Source: Bifidobacterium avesanii (GTDB lineage: Bacteria > Actinomycetota > Actinomycetes > Actinomycetales > Bifidobacteriaceae). From it: a DNA stretch of 64,000 nucleotides. The notes beneath the pieces are model-generated. The model worked only from the letters and a program-made list of their open reading frames with translations. It was not told the origin of the DNA and made no database searches. How positions within the stretch are numbered: the first letter of the stretch is position 1; each line of letters begins with the position of its first letter. The DNA lies in assembly GCF_009299475.1 (NCBI RefSeq), contig NZ_WBSN01000010.1, positions 34,701-98,700 of the forward strand. Reading direction: 5' to 3'. The position numbers were made by a program, and so were the translations under genes. This document shows, one piece after another, positions 44,806 to 54,080 of this stretch.

Positions 44806-46181
44806 CCTCCATGACCCGTTTCGATCCGCGCGACTTCGGCGCCCGCGCCGACGGCAGGACCAAGGACACCGCCGCCGTTCAGGCCGCCATCGACGCCTGT
44901 TCGGCGGCCGGCGGCGGCACGGTGCCGCTCACCGGCGGCACGTTCCTCACCGGCACGATCCGCCTCAAATCCGGCGTGGAGCTGCACGTCGACGGCTCGG
45001 CCACGCTGCTCGCCAGCCCGGACATCGCCGACTACGCCGAAAACGTGCACCACAACCGCTACCGCAACGAGCCCGAGCTCGACCGGTGCCTCATCTACGC
45101 CGAGGACGCGCGCGACGTGGCCCTGACCGGGCGCGGGCGCATCGTCGGGGCCGCCGAGTCGTTCCCCAACGAGGGCTCGATCTACCGGCCCATGATGATC
45201 CGCATGCTGCGCTGCACCAACGTGCACGTGACCGACCTGCGCCTGCTTGACGCGGCCGCGTGGACCACCGCGTTCCTCGACAGCGAGTACATCTGGGTCC
45301 GCGGCGTGTGCATCATCAACGACAAGCGCTACAACGGCGACGGCCTCGACTTCGACGGATGCGCGCACGTGTTCGTCTCCGACTGCTACGTGCGCGGCAC
45401 CGACGACAACCTTTGCCTGCAGGCCAGCAGCCGCGACTGGCCGGTGCACGACGTGCACATCACGAACTGCGAGTTCACCGGCGTGTGCGCGGGCCTGCGC
45501 TTCGGACTCAAGTCCATCGGCGACATTTACAACGTCACCGTCTCGAACTGCACGCTCAACCGCGTGTGGCGCGAGGGCATCAAGCTCGAATCCACCGAGG
45601 GCGGCTCGATCACGGACATCGCGTTCAGCAACATCGTGATGCGCGACGTGACGCGGCCCGTGTTCGCCATCCTCAACAACCGCTTCGAACCGGACGACCT
45701 CGGCTCCTCGGTGGAGCTCGACCACATGCCCGAGATCGGCGCTTTGGCGCGCATTTCCATCAGCGGGCTCATCGCCACGGACGACGACGAAATGGCCAAC
45801 GTGCACCGACGCTTCACCGACGACGTGATGGGCGAGCCGCGCTTCAACGGCATCCGCTTCGACGCGGCGGACGGCCACCCCATCGAGGATGTGACTTTGC
45901 GCGACGTGCGCTACACGTTCATCGGCGGCGTGAAGCTGGCGGACATCCCGCCGCTCGAGGACTACCCGCGTCTGGTGGACAAGCTCGCCGAGCCGGACGT
46001 GAAGTCCAGCGAGAACTACTGGCCGGACTGGTCGCGCGCCGCCTTCATGGACCTGCGCAACGTGCACCGGCTCGACATGACCGGCGTGCGGCTGCGGGCG
46101 CTGCGCCCCGACGAGCGGCCCGCCGTGCTGCTCGACGGCTGCGAGACCGTGGACGAGCCGGAATACCGCGTGCTGGGTTAG
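44802..46181 (+). CDS. GH28 polygalacturonase-like enzyme, intracellular
   Basis: A 459-residue right-handed beta-helix. The GH28 acids are D180 (YNGDGLDFDGC) and D201/D202 (GTDDNLC), and the lysine motif is REGIKLE. The usual GHG becomes AGLRFG. No signal peptide is found, so it trims galacturonide or rhamnogalacturonide oligomers after uptake. The GTG at 44802 overlaps the GH88 stop; ATG 44811 is the alternative. The sequence opens DPRDFGARADGRTKDTAA, a common start of exo-acting GH28. Confidence 0.87.
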   Translation: MTSMTRFDPRDFGARADGRTKDTAAVQAAIDACSAAGGGTVPLTGGTFLTGTIRLKSGVELHVDGSATLLASPDIADYAENVHHNRYRNEPELDRCLIYAEDARDVALTGRGRIVGAAESFPNEGSIYRPMMIRMLRCTNVHVTDLRLLDAAAWTTAFLDSEYIWVRGVCIINDKRYNGDGLDFDGCAHVFVSDCYVRGTDDNLCLQASSRDWPVHDVHITNCEFTGVCAGLRFGLKSIGDIYNVTVSNCTLNRVWREGIKLESTEGGSITDIAFSNIVMRDVTRPVFAILNNRFEPDDLGSSVELDHMPEIGALARISISGLIATDDDEMANVHRRFTDDVMGEPRFNGIRFDAADGHPIEDVTLRDVRYTFIGGVKLADIPPLEDYPRLVDKLAEPDVKSSENYWPDWSRAAFMDLRNVHRLDMTGVRLRALRPDERPAVLLDGCETVDEPEYRVLG

Positions 46182-46240
46182 CGTTGCGCCCCCCTCCCGC
46201 GGGGTTTCCTTGCGGGCGCGGCGGATGGCCGCCCGTGGTT

Positions 46241-46284
46241 ATGGCCGTCGGAATGCCTTGCGAAGGCGTCCCGACGGCCATTTG
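46241..46284 (+). terminator. Terminator after GH28
   Basis: ATGGCCGTCGGAATGCC pairs with GGCGTCCCGACGGCCAT and is followed by TTT. Confidence 0.8.
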
Positions 46285-46317
46285 CCGTTGTGCCGGGTGA
46301 ACGCCCGTCCTTTGACG

Positions 46318-46540
46318 TGCCACTCGGCCTTCCCGGGGCGGATTTTGCATGCCGCGGACATCCACTCGGCCTTCCGAGGGCACCTCATGCGCTGCGCCCG
46401 TCGCGATACGGGCGGCGGAAGGGGCGAAAAACCGCGGAATTCCAGGCTGGGGTTCCGGATGCGCGGAAATTCATGCTTGATCAAGTGCCCTCGGAAGGGC
46501 AAGTAGATGTTCGCAAAGGCCGAAATCCGCCCTCGGAAGC
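46318..46540. repeat. Composite nested palindrome between convergent genes
   Basis: A 26-nt block at 46358-46383 recurs inverted at 46484-46509 with about three mismatches (core CTTCCGAGGGCAC). Outer arms with GGCGGATTT and AAATCCGCC lie outside it, and an inner CCGCGGAAT...CGCGG pair lies within. It fills most of the gap between GH28 and the nucleoside-hydrolase-like gene, where no gene is seen. Confidence 0.75.
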
Positions 46541-46574
46541 ACCAATGGCGACGCATGCATTCCGGTATTAGCGG

Positions 46575-47660
46575 TCACTTTGCGTCAGTCGCGAATGATC
46601 GCCCGGCGTTGTGTCCCGTGTCATGGCGCCACCGGGCGAGCAACGCGTAGTTGGCGAAGAGATCCGCAAACGTGGGCCCCGCATCGATGCCCGTCAGCAC
46701 ATGAATGCCCCGATTGGTTGAAGCACCCGGAATGCATGCCGCCGCTTCGGCGGCTATGGGATTGGCTGATGCATAGTCCGTGAACGTCACATCCGTCCAG
46801 GAGCACCCCGCGGGAGCCGGATCCCATGGCGTGAGCAGCGCGCTGAGCGTCACCAGAGGCTGGTCTCCCAGGCAGTACACGCCTGAAGCGTGCAATCCCG
46901 CGGTTTCCCCGCGGTCGCGCATGCCGTTGAGCTGTCTCCAGAGCCAAGCGCCGGCGTCGTCCAGACGACATAGCCGCTCCCACAGCTCGGCCAGCGAAAT
47001 GCAGCATCGACGGTAGACGTTGCGGGGCACCTGCCAGAAGTCGAAGCCGGTGCCCGCCACGATACGCGCGGCGACCGGGTCGATGCGCTCGTTATACTCC
47101 GGCGCGACGATGCGCATGGCGGGGTCGCAGCATTGCGGGTACTCCCGTCCGCCGATCCAAACCACGCGCATGCGCCGGGCGATGCCCGGATCGATGAGCC
47201 ATGCCGTGGCGAGATCCGTGAGTCCGCCGCCGGCGGCGTAAATGAGTGGCGTATCGGTATCGTTGCGTGTCGCTTCCTCGATGATCGTCCGCACGGCTTT
47301 GCTCGGATGCGATGCGGGCATATCGGCGGTCAAGGGGCATTCCGCGCCGGGAACGAGCAGCGGGGCGTAGTCGTCGGCGAGTCCCGTGACGTCGAGCAGA
47401 GTGCGTACGCGGTCCATGCCGTGCAGCGCGGATTTGCCGGAATGGTCGTGCTGATTGACAGCGGGCAGATGGGAGCAGACGATTGCGCGGATGTCCGCTG
47501 CGGGAGTGAGCAGATGATGGATCAGCGCGAACAGGTCGTCGGGGTCGCCGGCGAAGTCGTTGTCGATGATGACGCGCGGCACCGGCTGCCCGGGAGTGAT
47601 GAGATGGTCGGGCAGCCACGGGTGGCGGATGCGATCCGGATTGGGGTTGACTGTGCTCAT
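46575..47660 (-). CDS. Nucleoside-hydrolase-like protein
   Basis: A 361-residue protein with the calcium-binding Asp cluster of the inosine-uridine nucleoside hydrolase fold near the N-terminus (IIDNDFAGDPDDLFAL). The cluster is spaced as D-N-D-x3-D-P-D-D rather than the usual D-x-D-x3-DD, closer to DUF1593-type relatives found in polysaccharide loci. The substrate is therefore open: a ribonucleoside or another N- or O-linked sugar. AAAGG precedes the ATG. A LacI-like palindrome lies 62 nt upstream. Confidence 0.75.
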   Translation of the reverse strand: MSTVNPNPDRIRHPWLPDHLITPGQPVPRVIIDNDFAGDPDDLFALIHHLLTPAADIRAIVCSHLPAVNQHDHSGKSALHGMDRVRTLLDVTGLADDYAPLLVPGAECPLTADMPASHPSKAVRTIIEEATRNDTDTPLIYAAGGGLTDLATAWLIDPGIARRMRVVWIGGREYPQCCDPAMRIVAPEYNERIDPVAARIVAGTGFDFWQVPRNVYRRCCISLAELWERLCRLDDAGAWLWRQLNGMRDRGETAGLHASGVYCLGDQPLVTLSALLTPWDPAPAGCSWTDVTFTDYASANPIAAEAAACIPGASTNRGIHVLTGIDAGPTFADLFANYALLARWRHDTGHNAGRSFATDAK

Positions 47661-47721
47661 GGGCGGAACCTTTCTTGCGAGGGGATTCGGCCGGTGGGGT
47701 GAACGCGTGCCACACTGCCGT

Positions 47722-47735
47722 TGAAAACGCTTTCA
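47722..47735. promoter_or_regulatory. LacI-type operator before the nucleoside-hydrolase-like gene
   Basis: The palindrome TGAAAACGCTTTCA, with the central CG typical of LacI sites. Confidence 0.7.
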
Positions 47736-47958
47736 TGGACAATGATAGGCCCCTTGGCCGCAATGGCCCGCACGCTGACCGTGGGGGATGGACGTGCCGC
47801 AATGCGGATGAAAGGATGCGCGCCATGCGGGTGAGGGGATCCGCTCCGTGCGCCGGGAGGTGGTCGTCGCTTCCGTCATGACCAACCAAAGCGACACGCC
47901 GTGATGTTCGTTTCCCAAGGCAAACAATGTCAACAATTGCAACGGTTTCGCGACTTGA

Positions 47959-48041
47959 TGAAATTAGTTACAACGCTGATTTGACACCGATTTCATGAGG
48001 GTGTTATAGTTCAATCAGTTTCAGCGATGAAACTAGTTACA
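47959..48041 (+). promoter_or_regulatory. Promoter and paired operators of ABC importer 1
   Basis: TTGACA (47981-47986), an 18-nt spacer and TATAGT (48005-48010) form a sigma-70 type promoter. TGAAATTAGTTACA (47959-47972) and TGAAACTAGTTACA (48028-48041) flank it, and TCAATCAGTTTCAG (48011-48024) overlaps the start. The pattern suggests looping repression by a LacI protein. Confidence 0.8.
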
Positions 48042-48061
48042 AGAAAACCAAGGAGGGTTTT

Positions 48062-49396
48062 ATGAAAGCTTCGAATCGTTGGATGAAGACCGCGATCACC
48101 GCCGTCGCCGCCATGGGCATGGTCATCCCGATGGCCGCGTGCGGCTCCGACACCGCCGGCGGCTCCGCGTCCACCAGTTCGGACGGCCCGGTCACCATCG
48201 AGTGGTGGGGCGCCACCCAGGGCCTGCAGGAGCAGGCCGACGCCTTCAACAAGTCCCAGAACAAGATCAAGGTCGAGTTCAAGAAGCAGGCCAGCAAGGC
48301 CAAGACCGAGGAAGGCGTGGTCAACGCCGTCAAGGCCGGCAACGCGCCGGACCTCTTCGAGTCGGACATGGACTCCTCCCTGTCCCTGCTCGTGGACGGC
48401 ACCATCCAGGACATCGCCCAGTACAACCCGGACCTGTCCAAGCTCAACCAGAACGTGGTCGACTCCTTCAAGATCGGCGACCAGCTGGCCGTCATCCCGA
48501 CCCAGTCCAGCCCGCAGTTCATCATCGCCAACCAGAAGACCTTCGACGACAACGGCGTCAAGGTGCCCACCACGTGGGACGAGCTCATCCAGGCCGGCAA
48601 GGACCTCAAGGCCAAGAACCCGGACATCAAGATCATGAACTTCCCGGGCGAGGATCCGTCCACGCTGGTGCTGCTGGCCCAGCAGTTCGGCGCCCAGTGG
48701 TACTCCGTCGACGGCGACACCTGGGTGGTGGACATCAACGGACCGGAGACCAAGAAGGCCGTGAACTACCTGCAGCAGATCGTCGACAACGACATGTTCA
48801 GCCAGAAGACCTACATCGAGTGGGACGCCCTGATGCAGTTCTTCCAGTCCGGTGATCTGGCCCTGATCGGCACCTCCACCTGGCAGCTGTCCGCCTACCA
48901 GTCCAACTTCCAGAAGTCCCTCGGCGATTGGAAGGCCTACGCGTGGCCCAAGGAGTCCGCTTCCTCCGACGTGGTCTCCCCGCTGAACGCCTCCGGCAAC
49001 GCCATCCCGACCGGCGCCAAGCACCCGAAGGAGGCCGCCGAGCTCGCGACCTGGCTCGCCACCAACGACGAGGCCCTGAAGATCGCCGCCAACGCCCAGA
49101 CCGGCTCCGGCGCGTTCCCGGCCCTCAAGGACGTCGGCGACTACCCGACCGCCTCCCTGCCCGACAAGCTCCTCGCCGACAACACCGAGGCCGCCAAGGT
49201 CGTCCAGCAGGCCGCCGACACCGTCGCCCCGTACAAGACCGGCGCCAACTGGAGCCAGATGTTCAAGCAGCTGCAGGACCAGTGGGCCAAGTTCCTCAAC
49301 AAGCAGGTCACCGGCGAGCAGATGCTCGACACCGTCCAGCAGTGGACCGTCAACGACCTGACGCAGAAGGGCATCAACGTCAAGTCCGCCAACTGA
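48062..49396 (+). CDS. ABC sugar-binding lipoprotein 1 (family 1)
   Basis: A 444-residue extracellular solute-binding protein. The signal peptide ends in a lipobox with C27 (MAAC). The mature body has IEWWGATQG, YNPDLSKLN and IPTGAKHPKEAAELATWLA, typical of carbohydrate family 1 binding proteins. AAGGAGGG precedes the ATG. Two permease genes follow after 214 nt that contain a nested hairpin. The sugar bound is unknown; control by the LacI at 52869 is inferred from shared operators. Confidence 0.92.
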   Translation: MKASNRWMKTAITAVAAMGMVIPMAACGSDTAGGSASTSSDGPVTIEWWGATQGLQEQADAFNKSQNKIKVEFKKQASKAKTEEGVVNAVKAGNAPDLFESDMDSSLSLLVDGTIQDIAQYNPDLSKLNQNVVDSFKIGDQLAVIPTQSSPQFIIANQKTFDDNGVKVPTTWDELIQAGKDLKAKNPDIKIMNFPGEDPSTLVLLAQQFGAQWYSVDGDTWVVDINGPETKKAVNYLQQIVDNDMFSQKTYIEWDALMQFFQSGDLALIGTSTWQLSAYQSNFQKSLGDWKAYAWPKESASSDVVSPLNASGNAIPTGAKHPKEAAELATWLATNDEALKIAANAQTGSGAFPALKDVGDYPTASLPDKLLADNTEAAKVVQQAADTVAPYKTGANWSQMFKQLQDQWAKFLNKQVTGEQMLDTVQQWTVNDLTQKGINVKSAN

Positions 49397-49421
49397 TCCC
49401 CATGAGCCGAAAGGCATAGCC

Positions 49422-49474
49422 GGTTCCGCCGCCCGAAGCCTCCCGATGAGGGGAGGCCGGACGGCGGCGGAACC
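49422..49474 (+). terminator. Nested hairpin, possible attenuator between binding protein and permeases
   Basis: GGTTCCGCCGCC pairs with GGCGGCGGAACC and encloses GCCTCCC/GGGAGGC. There is no T-run, so partial read-through or RNA stabilisation is likely. A second GC-rich hairpin lies near 49515-49550. Confidence 0.6.
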
Positions 49475-49610
49475 CCGACCTTCACATTCTTTCCTTCCTC
49501 CTCTCCTTTTCCGGGGCCGCGTCGCGCACCACGCGGGGCGCGGCCTCTTCTCTGCCTGAATACCCGAATTGCTCCGCAAACCATCCATTCGCTAGTGATT
49601 GGAGTGAATC

Positions 49611-50570
49611 GTGAGTGCTGTCACCGATTCCGCATCATCGGCCGTCCGCGGCGGCGAGGTCCGCACCAACGAGACGCCGAAATGGAAGAAGCTCATCGGC
49701 CTGAAGGGATTCGCCTTCAGCCTGCCGTTCTTCCTGCTGTTCCTGTTCTCATTCATCATCCCGTTCTTCTACGCGCTGTGGGAGAGCCTCTACCAGAAGA
49801 AGTCCAGCGGCCTGGGCATCGGCGGCGCCAAGCGCACCTTCGCCGGCCTCGGCCAGTACGTGCGCGTCTTCCACGACCCGTCCTTCTGGCAGGGCATGCT
49901 GCGCGTGGCCATCTTCACCTGCGTGGTCATGCCGCTGATCATGGTCTTCGCCCTCGTGGAGGCCTTGCTGCTCGACTCCGCCCGCAAGAAGGCCAAGCGC
50001 ATCTACCGCTTCCTGCTCCTCGTGCCGTACATGGTCCCGTCCATCGTGGCCACCCTGATCTGGGTGTACATGTACTCGCCGGACATCGGCCCCCTGAAGA
50101 AGTTCTTCGAGATCTTCGGCCTTGAGGTCAACTTCTTCAGCCCGCAGATGGTGTGGGTGTCCATGGCCAACCTGCTGCTGTGGATCAACATCGGCTTCAA
50201 CATGCTGATCCTCTACGGCTCCCTCACGGCCATCGACCCGTCCCTGTACGAGAGCGCCAAGGTGGACGGCGCCGGCGAGTTCCGCATCGCCTGGTCCATC
50301 AAGATCCCGATGATCCGCGGCACGCTGGTGCTGACCTGCCTGCTGTCGATGATCGGCATGCTCCAGCTCTTCGACCAGCCGCTGCTCTTCCGCTCGGCTT
50401 CCCCCGAGACCGTGACGGCCAACTTCACGCCGATCATGGCCATCTACAACTACACGTTCACCGCGGGCGGCGACTACAACTACGCGGCCGCGCTTTCGGT
50501 GGTCCTCGCCATCGTGATCGGCATCATTTCCGCCATCGTCTACGGCGTTTCCAACAGGAAGGACAAGTGA
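49611..50570 (+). CDS. ABC sugar importer permease 1a (MalF-type)
   Basis: A 319-residue inner-membrane permease with about six helices. The ATPase-contact EAA loop is ESAKVDGAGEFRIAWSIKIP. GTG 49611 follows TGGAGTG. It pairs with the permease that starts 1 nt after its stop. No ATPase gene is present; bifidobacterial sugar importers commonly share one MsmK-type ATPase coded elsewhere. Confidence 0.92.
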   Translation: MSAVTDSASSAVRGGEVRTNETPKWKKLIGLKGFAFSLPFFLLFLFSFIIPFFYALWESLYQKKSSGLGIGGAKRTFAGLGQYVRVFHDPSFWQGMLRVAIFTCVVMPLIMVFALVEALLLDSARKKAKRIYRFLLLVPYMVPSIVATLIWVYMYSPDIGPLKKFFEIFGLEVNFFSPQMVWVSMANLLLWINIGFNMLILYGSLTAIDPSLYESAKVDGAGEFRIAWSIKIPMIRGTLVLTCLLSMIGMLQLFDQPLLFRSASPETVTANFTPIMAIYNYTFTAGGDYNYAAALSVVLAIVIGIISAIVYGVSNRKDK

Positions 50571-50571
50571 G

Positions 50572-51456
50572 ATGAGCACCGCGATCATGCAACCCAAGAC
50601 CCGTCCGGCCCGCAAGTCCAAGTGGAGCCGCCCCGGCATCCTCATCGCCCTGGCGGTGCTGACGTTCTACTCCATCGCCCCGCTGTGGTGGCTCGTGGTC
50701 TCCGTGACCAAGAACCGCGTGGAACTCTATAACACCAACGGACTCTGGTTCGGCTCCGAGAACCACATCCTCGAGAACTTCCAGCAGCTGTTCACCTACG
50801 AGAACGGCATCTTCTTCAAGTGGATGCTCAACTCCATCCTCTACGCGGGCGTCGGCTCGCTGGTGTGCATGGTGATCTCCATCATGGCCGGCTACGCGCT
50901 GAGCAAGTTCGAGTTCCGCGGCCGCGGACTGGAAATGGGCCTCGTGATGTTCTCCTTCCTCATCCCGACCGCCCTGCTCACCCTGCCGCTCTACCTGCTG
51001 TTCGCCGGCATGCACCTGACGGACACCGTCTGGGCCGTGCTCATCCCGTCGTTCGTCAACGCGTTCGACGTGTACCTCGCCAAGGAGTACATCGACGGCT
51101 CGGTGCCGGACGAGCTCCTCGAGGCCGCCCGCATCGACGGCGCCGGCGAGATGCGCATCTTCAGCAGGATCGTCATGCCGCTGCTGCCCACCCCGGCCGC
51201 CACGATCTTCATCCTGACGTTCGTGATGCAGTGGAACAACTTCTACTTGCCGATCACCATGCTGCGCGGAAGCGACAAGTGGACCCTGTCGCTGGGCCTC
51301 TACAGCTTCATGCAGACCAAGCAGTCCACGCTGTTCGACCCGACCACCATCGCGCTCGCCGGCTCGGTGCTCTCCATCATCCCTCTGGCCGTGGTGATGA
51401 TCGCCATGCAGCGCTTCTGGAGGACCGGCGTGGCCCTCGGCGGCGTCAAGGGCTGA
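50572..51456 (+). CDS. ABC sugar importer permease 1b (MalG-type)
   Basis: A 294-residue permease with six hydrophobic segments and the EAA loop EAARIDGAGEMRIFSRIVMP. The typical C-terminal end is ALGGVKG. It starts 1 nt after permease 1a, so the two are coupled. Together with the lipoprotein at 48062 it forms one importer. Confidence 0.92.
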   Translation: MSTAIMQPKTRPARKSKWSRPGILIALAVLTFYSIAPLWWLVVSVTKNRVELYNTNGLWFGSENHILENFQQLFTYENGIFFKWMLNSILYAGVGSLVCMVISIMAGYALSKFEFRGRGLEMGLVMFSFLIPTALLTLPLYLLFAGMHLTDTVWAVLIPSFVNAFDVYLAKEYIDGSVPDELLEAARIDGAGEMRIFSRIVMPLLPTPAATIFILTFVMQWNNFYLPITMLRGSDKWTLSLGLYSFMQTKQSTLFDPTTIALAGSVLSIIPLAVVMIAMQRFWRTGVALGGVKG

Positions 51457-51746
51457 GGGATTCCGCGCCGGTGCAGTTCGGCCGCGGCCCGTTCGCCCCG
51501 CTTCACCCTCGGGGCGGACGGACCCAAGCGGGCCGCGCTGCACCGCCAAGCAAAAAACGACCGGCGACCGTGCCCTCCGCCTGACGGCGGTGCGGCCGGA
51601 CGCCGGTTCCCGGCCCATCGCGGAACCCAGACGATCGTCCGGCGCGGATGCCTCCCGGCGAGGCAGCAGCCGCGGAGGCGAGGCGCCGGGCCCGCAGGTT
51701 CCCGATGGGCTTTCCATTCCGTTTGTTCTCAAGAGGGGAATACACA

Positions 51747-52577
51747 ATGTCCAGTCTCAATGAAGCAGCCGGCCGCATGCTCGGGCCGGACGACGAGGCC
51801 AACGTGGTGCTCGTGCACGGCTGGGGCGGATCCGCCCGCGCCTGGGACGGCGTGCGCTGGCCGGAGCGCTGGCATGCGTTCGCCTACGAGCTGCCGGGGC
51901 ACGCGTCCCGCCGCAACGACGGGCCGTTCACCATCCGCCACGCCACCGAGGGGCTCGCCGAGTTCATCCGCGCGAAGGTCGCCGGCTCCGCCGAACGCAG
52001 CCTGCCGACGATCGTGGTGGCGCACTCCATGGGCGGCCAGCTCTCGCTGCTGCTCAACGCCGAGCATCCCGAACTGCTCGACGGCGAAGTTGTGATCGAC
52101 CCCGCGTACGGCGCCCCGGACACGCCCGAGGAGGTCGCCCAGCACCGCGCCGATTTGGCCGGGCTGCGCGAGCGCCCGTACGAGACCATGCAGCGCTTCC
52201 TGCAGGGGGCGTTCTCCCCGTACCTGCCGGACGCGGCGCGCGACGCGATCCTGATCGACACCGGCCGCACGAACCCGCAGTCGCTGGCCGACTACTACTA
52301 CGACGAATACCTCTCCGACCATGAGATCGGCCTGTACCCGGCCACCAAACTGGTCGCGGTCCGTCGCGGCCGCCCGGTGCTGGGCATCTACCGCACTCCG
52401 GACCGCGCCGAGATGGAGGAGAGCCTGAATGCGGGCGTCCAGCCGTGCCGCACCGAGGCGTGGGGCGGCGAGCACGGGCATTATCTCCAGCTCGAGGAGC
52501 CGGACAGGCTCGTTTCCAGCGTGGTCGCATGGGCGGGGGAGTTCGTGCCGGCCGCGCGTCAGGCCGTTCTGGCCTGA
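51747..52577 (+). CDS. Alpha/beta hydrolase
   Basis: A 276-residue alpha/beta-hydrolase. The oxyanion motif is VLVHGWGGSARAWDG, the nucleophile serine sits in VAHSMGGQL, and the late His is in GGEHGHYLQLE. It could deacylate (esterase) sugars or lactones taken up by the ABC system; the role is inferred from location only. AGAGGGGAA precedes ATG 51747. It lies between the ABC operon and its probable regulator. Confidence 0.85.
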   Translation: MSSLNEAAGRMLGPDDEANVVLVHGWGGSARAWDGVRWPERWHAFAYELPGHASRRNDGPFTIRHATEGLAEFIRAKVAGSAERSLPTIVVAHSMGGQLSLLLNAEHPELLDGEVVIDPAYGAPDTPEEVAQHRADLAGLRERPYETMQRFLQGAFSPYLPDAARDAILIDTGRTNPQSLADYYYDEYLSDHEIGLYPATKLVAVRRGRPVLGIYRTPDRAEMEESLNAGVQPCRTEAWGGEHGHYLQLEEPDRLVSSVVAWAGEFVPAARQAVLA

Positions 52578-52788
52578 GCGTTGGCTTGGACGGGAAGCCT
52601 CGCTCCCGACCGGCGGCGCACGCAATGACGGTGCTTCGTTGCGTGCGCCGGAGGCCCTGTTCGAAAGCAAACGTTCGACATGGCGATGAAGCCATTTCGA
52701 ATGGTGTATATTGTTCGGATCCGTGCGGTTCCCGGTTCACGGAACGGCGGGATCCGCATTGCGTGAACCGGGCATGATGTCCCGCTCA

Positions 52789-52802
52789 CGATGTAATCAG
52801 TT
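52789..52802. promoter_or_regulatory. Operator before LacI 1, probable autoregulation
   Basis: TGTAATCAGTTTCA, 66 nt before the start at 52869. It shares AATCAGTTTCAG with 48014-48024 of ABC importer 1. Confidence 0.7.
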
Positions 52803-52868
52803 TCAGGAAGTTTTTACTGGGAAGCGGCCCGTGCCGAGCGGGTTCGCAACGGTCCAACGAGGTGTCCC

Positions 52869-53981
52869 ATGTCCGATGTCGAAGCCGCAACGGCGCCCGA
52901 ATCGCAGCAAAGCGAGGAGCGGCACGCCAGACGCGGCCCCGCCAAGACCGGGCAGTCGAACATCTCCGACATCGCGCGCCTCGCCGGCGTCTCCACCGCA
53001 ACCGTCTCGCGCGTGATGCGCGGCAAGGGCAGCATCTCCGAAGCCACCCGCGCCAAGGTGATGAAGGTGGTGGACGAGCTCGGCTACGTGCCCAACGCGC
53101 ACGCGCGGGCCCTCACCACGCCGCCCAACTCCGTGACCATGGTGGTGCGGGCCATCACCGGAGGCACCTATTCGGACCTCATGGCCGGCGTGGAGCGCGA
53201 GGTCTCCAGCCGCAACATGACGTTTCGCCTCATCTCCACCGGCACGCGCGAGGGCGGCCTGCAGCGGGTCGTGGACGATCTGCTGTCCCAGCGCCCCAAG
53301 GTGGCCGTGATGCTGGCCGATGCCGGGACCGACGCCGAGCAGGACGAAGTGCTCAACGATGCGTTCGATCAGCTCGGCCGCGTGGGCACGAAGATCGTGC
53401 TCGCCGGCCGCCCCCGACTGACGCTCAACCCCGGCATCGGCGTGGTGGACTACGCCAACGAGCAGGGCATGCACGACCTGACCGCGTACATGGTCTCCAT
53501 GGGGCACCGGTGCTTCCTGTTCGCCGGCAAGGCGGACGTCTCCAGCGTGTTCGACGCCCGCTACCAGGGGTTCCGCCGCGCGCTTGAGGAGGCCGGAATC
53601 GCATACGACCCCCGGTATGACATCGTGCGCACCGACGACAGGAAGACGAACGTGGAAGCGCTGGTGTCCGCATACGCCGCCGGCGCCCGATTCACCGCCG
53701 TGGTCGCCTCGACCGACGCCGTGGCGTTGGACATGATTTACGGCCTGCGCACCTTGGGGCTCGCCGTGCCGGAACAGGTCTCGGTGGGCGGCTTCGACGA
53801 CATGCCGTATGCCGAGGACCTCATCGTGCCGCTGAGCACCGTGCACGTGCCGTTCGCCGAAGTGGGCCGCACGGCCGTGCGCATGGGGCTGGGGGAATGC
53901 CCCGACGACTGCGTGCTGCCGACCAGTCTGGCGATCCGCCGGTCGATTCTGCCTTCCGATGGGCCCGTGCTTGAGCGGTGA
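52869..53981 (+). CDS. LacI-family transcription regulator 1
   Basis: A 370-residue repressor with a long hydrophilic N-terminal tail (1-31). The DNA-binding helix-turn-helix is ISDIARLAGVSTATVSRVM, the hinge ALTT, and the periplasmic-binding-protein-like sensor domain ends in SVGGFDDMPYAEDLI. Its likely targets are sites of the TG(A/T)AA(T/C)(T/C)(A/G)GTT(A/T)CA class at 47959, 48028, 52789 and 54402. GAGGTG precedes the ATG. Confidence 0.93.
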   Translation: MSDVEAATAPESQQSEERHARRGPAKTGQSNISDIARLAGVSTATVSRVMRGKGSISEATRAKVMKVVDELGYVPNAHARALTTPPNSVTMVVRAITGGTYSDLMAGVEREVSSRNMTFRLISTGTREGGLQRVVDDLLSQRPKVAVMLADAGTDAEQDEVLNDAFDQLGRVGTKIVLAGRPRLTLNPGIGVVDYANEQGMHDLTAYMVSMGHRCFLFAGKADVSSVFDARYQGFRRALEEAGIAYDPRYDIVRTDDRKTNVEALVSAYAAGARFTAVVASTDAVALDMIYGLRTLGLAVPEQVSVGGFDDMPYAEDLIVPLSTVHVPFAEVGRTAVRMGLGECPDDCVLPTSLAIRRSILPSDGPVLER

Positions 53982-54080
53982 GGATCCGCCGGGAGTGAGA
54001 CGGGTTGCTATGGCTGGGGAGGCCGCCGCAACTGGTGTATGGGCGCTCGAGTGAAGCGGAATCGCCGGGATTGTTCGGAC

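Larger units (their letters stand above)
47661..48061. other. Divergent regulatory region of the nucleoside-hydrolase-like gene and ABC importer 1
   Basis: No gene is seen. It holds the palindrome at 47722 for the minus-strand gene and a full promoter with operators for the plus-strand binding-protein gene. Confidence 0.75.
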
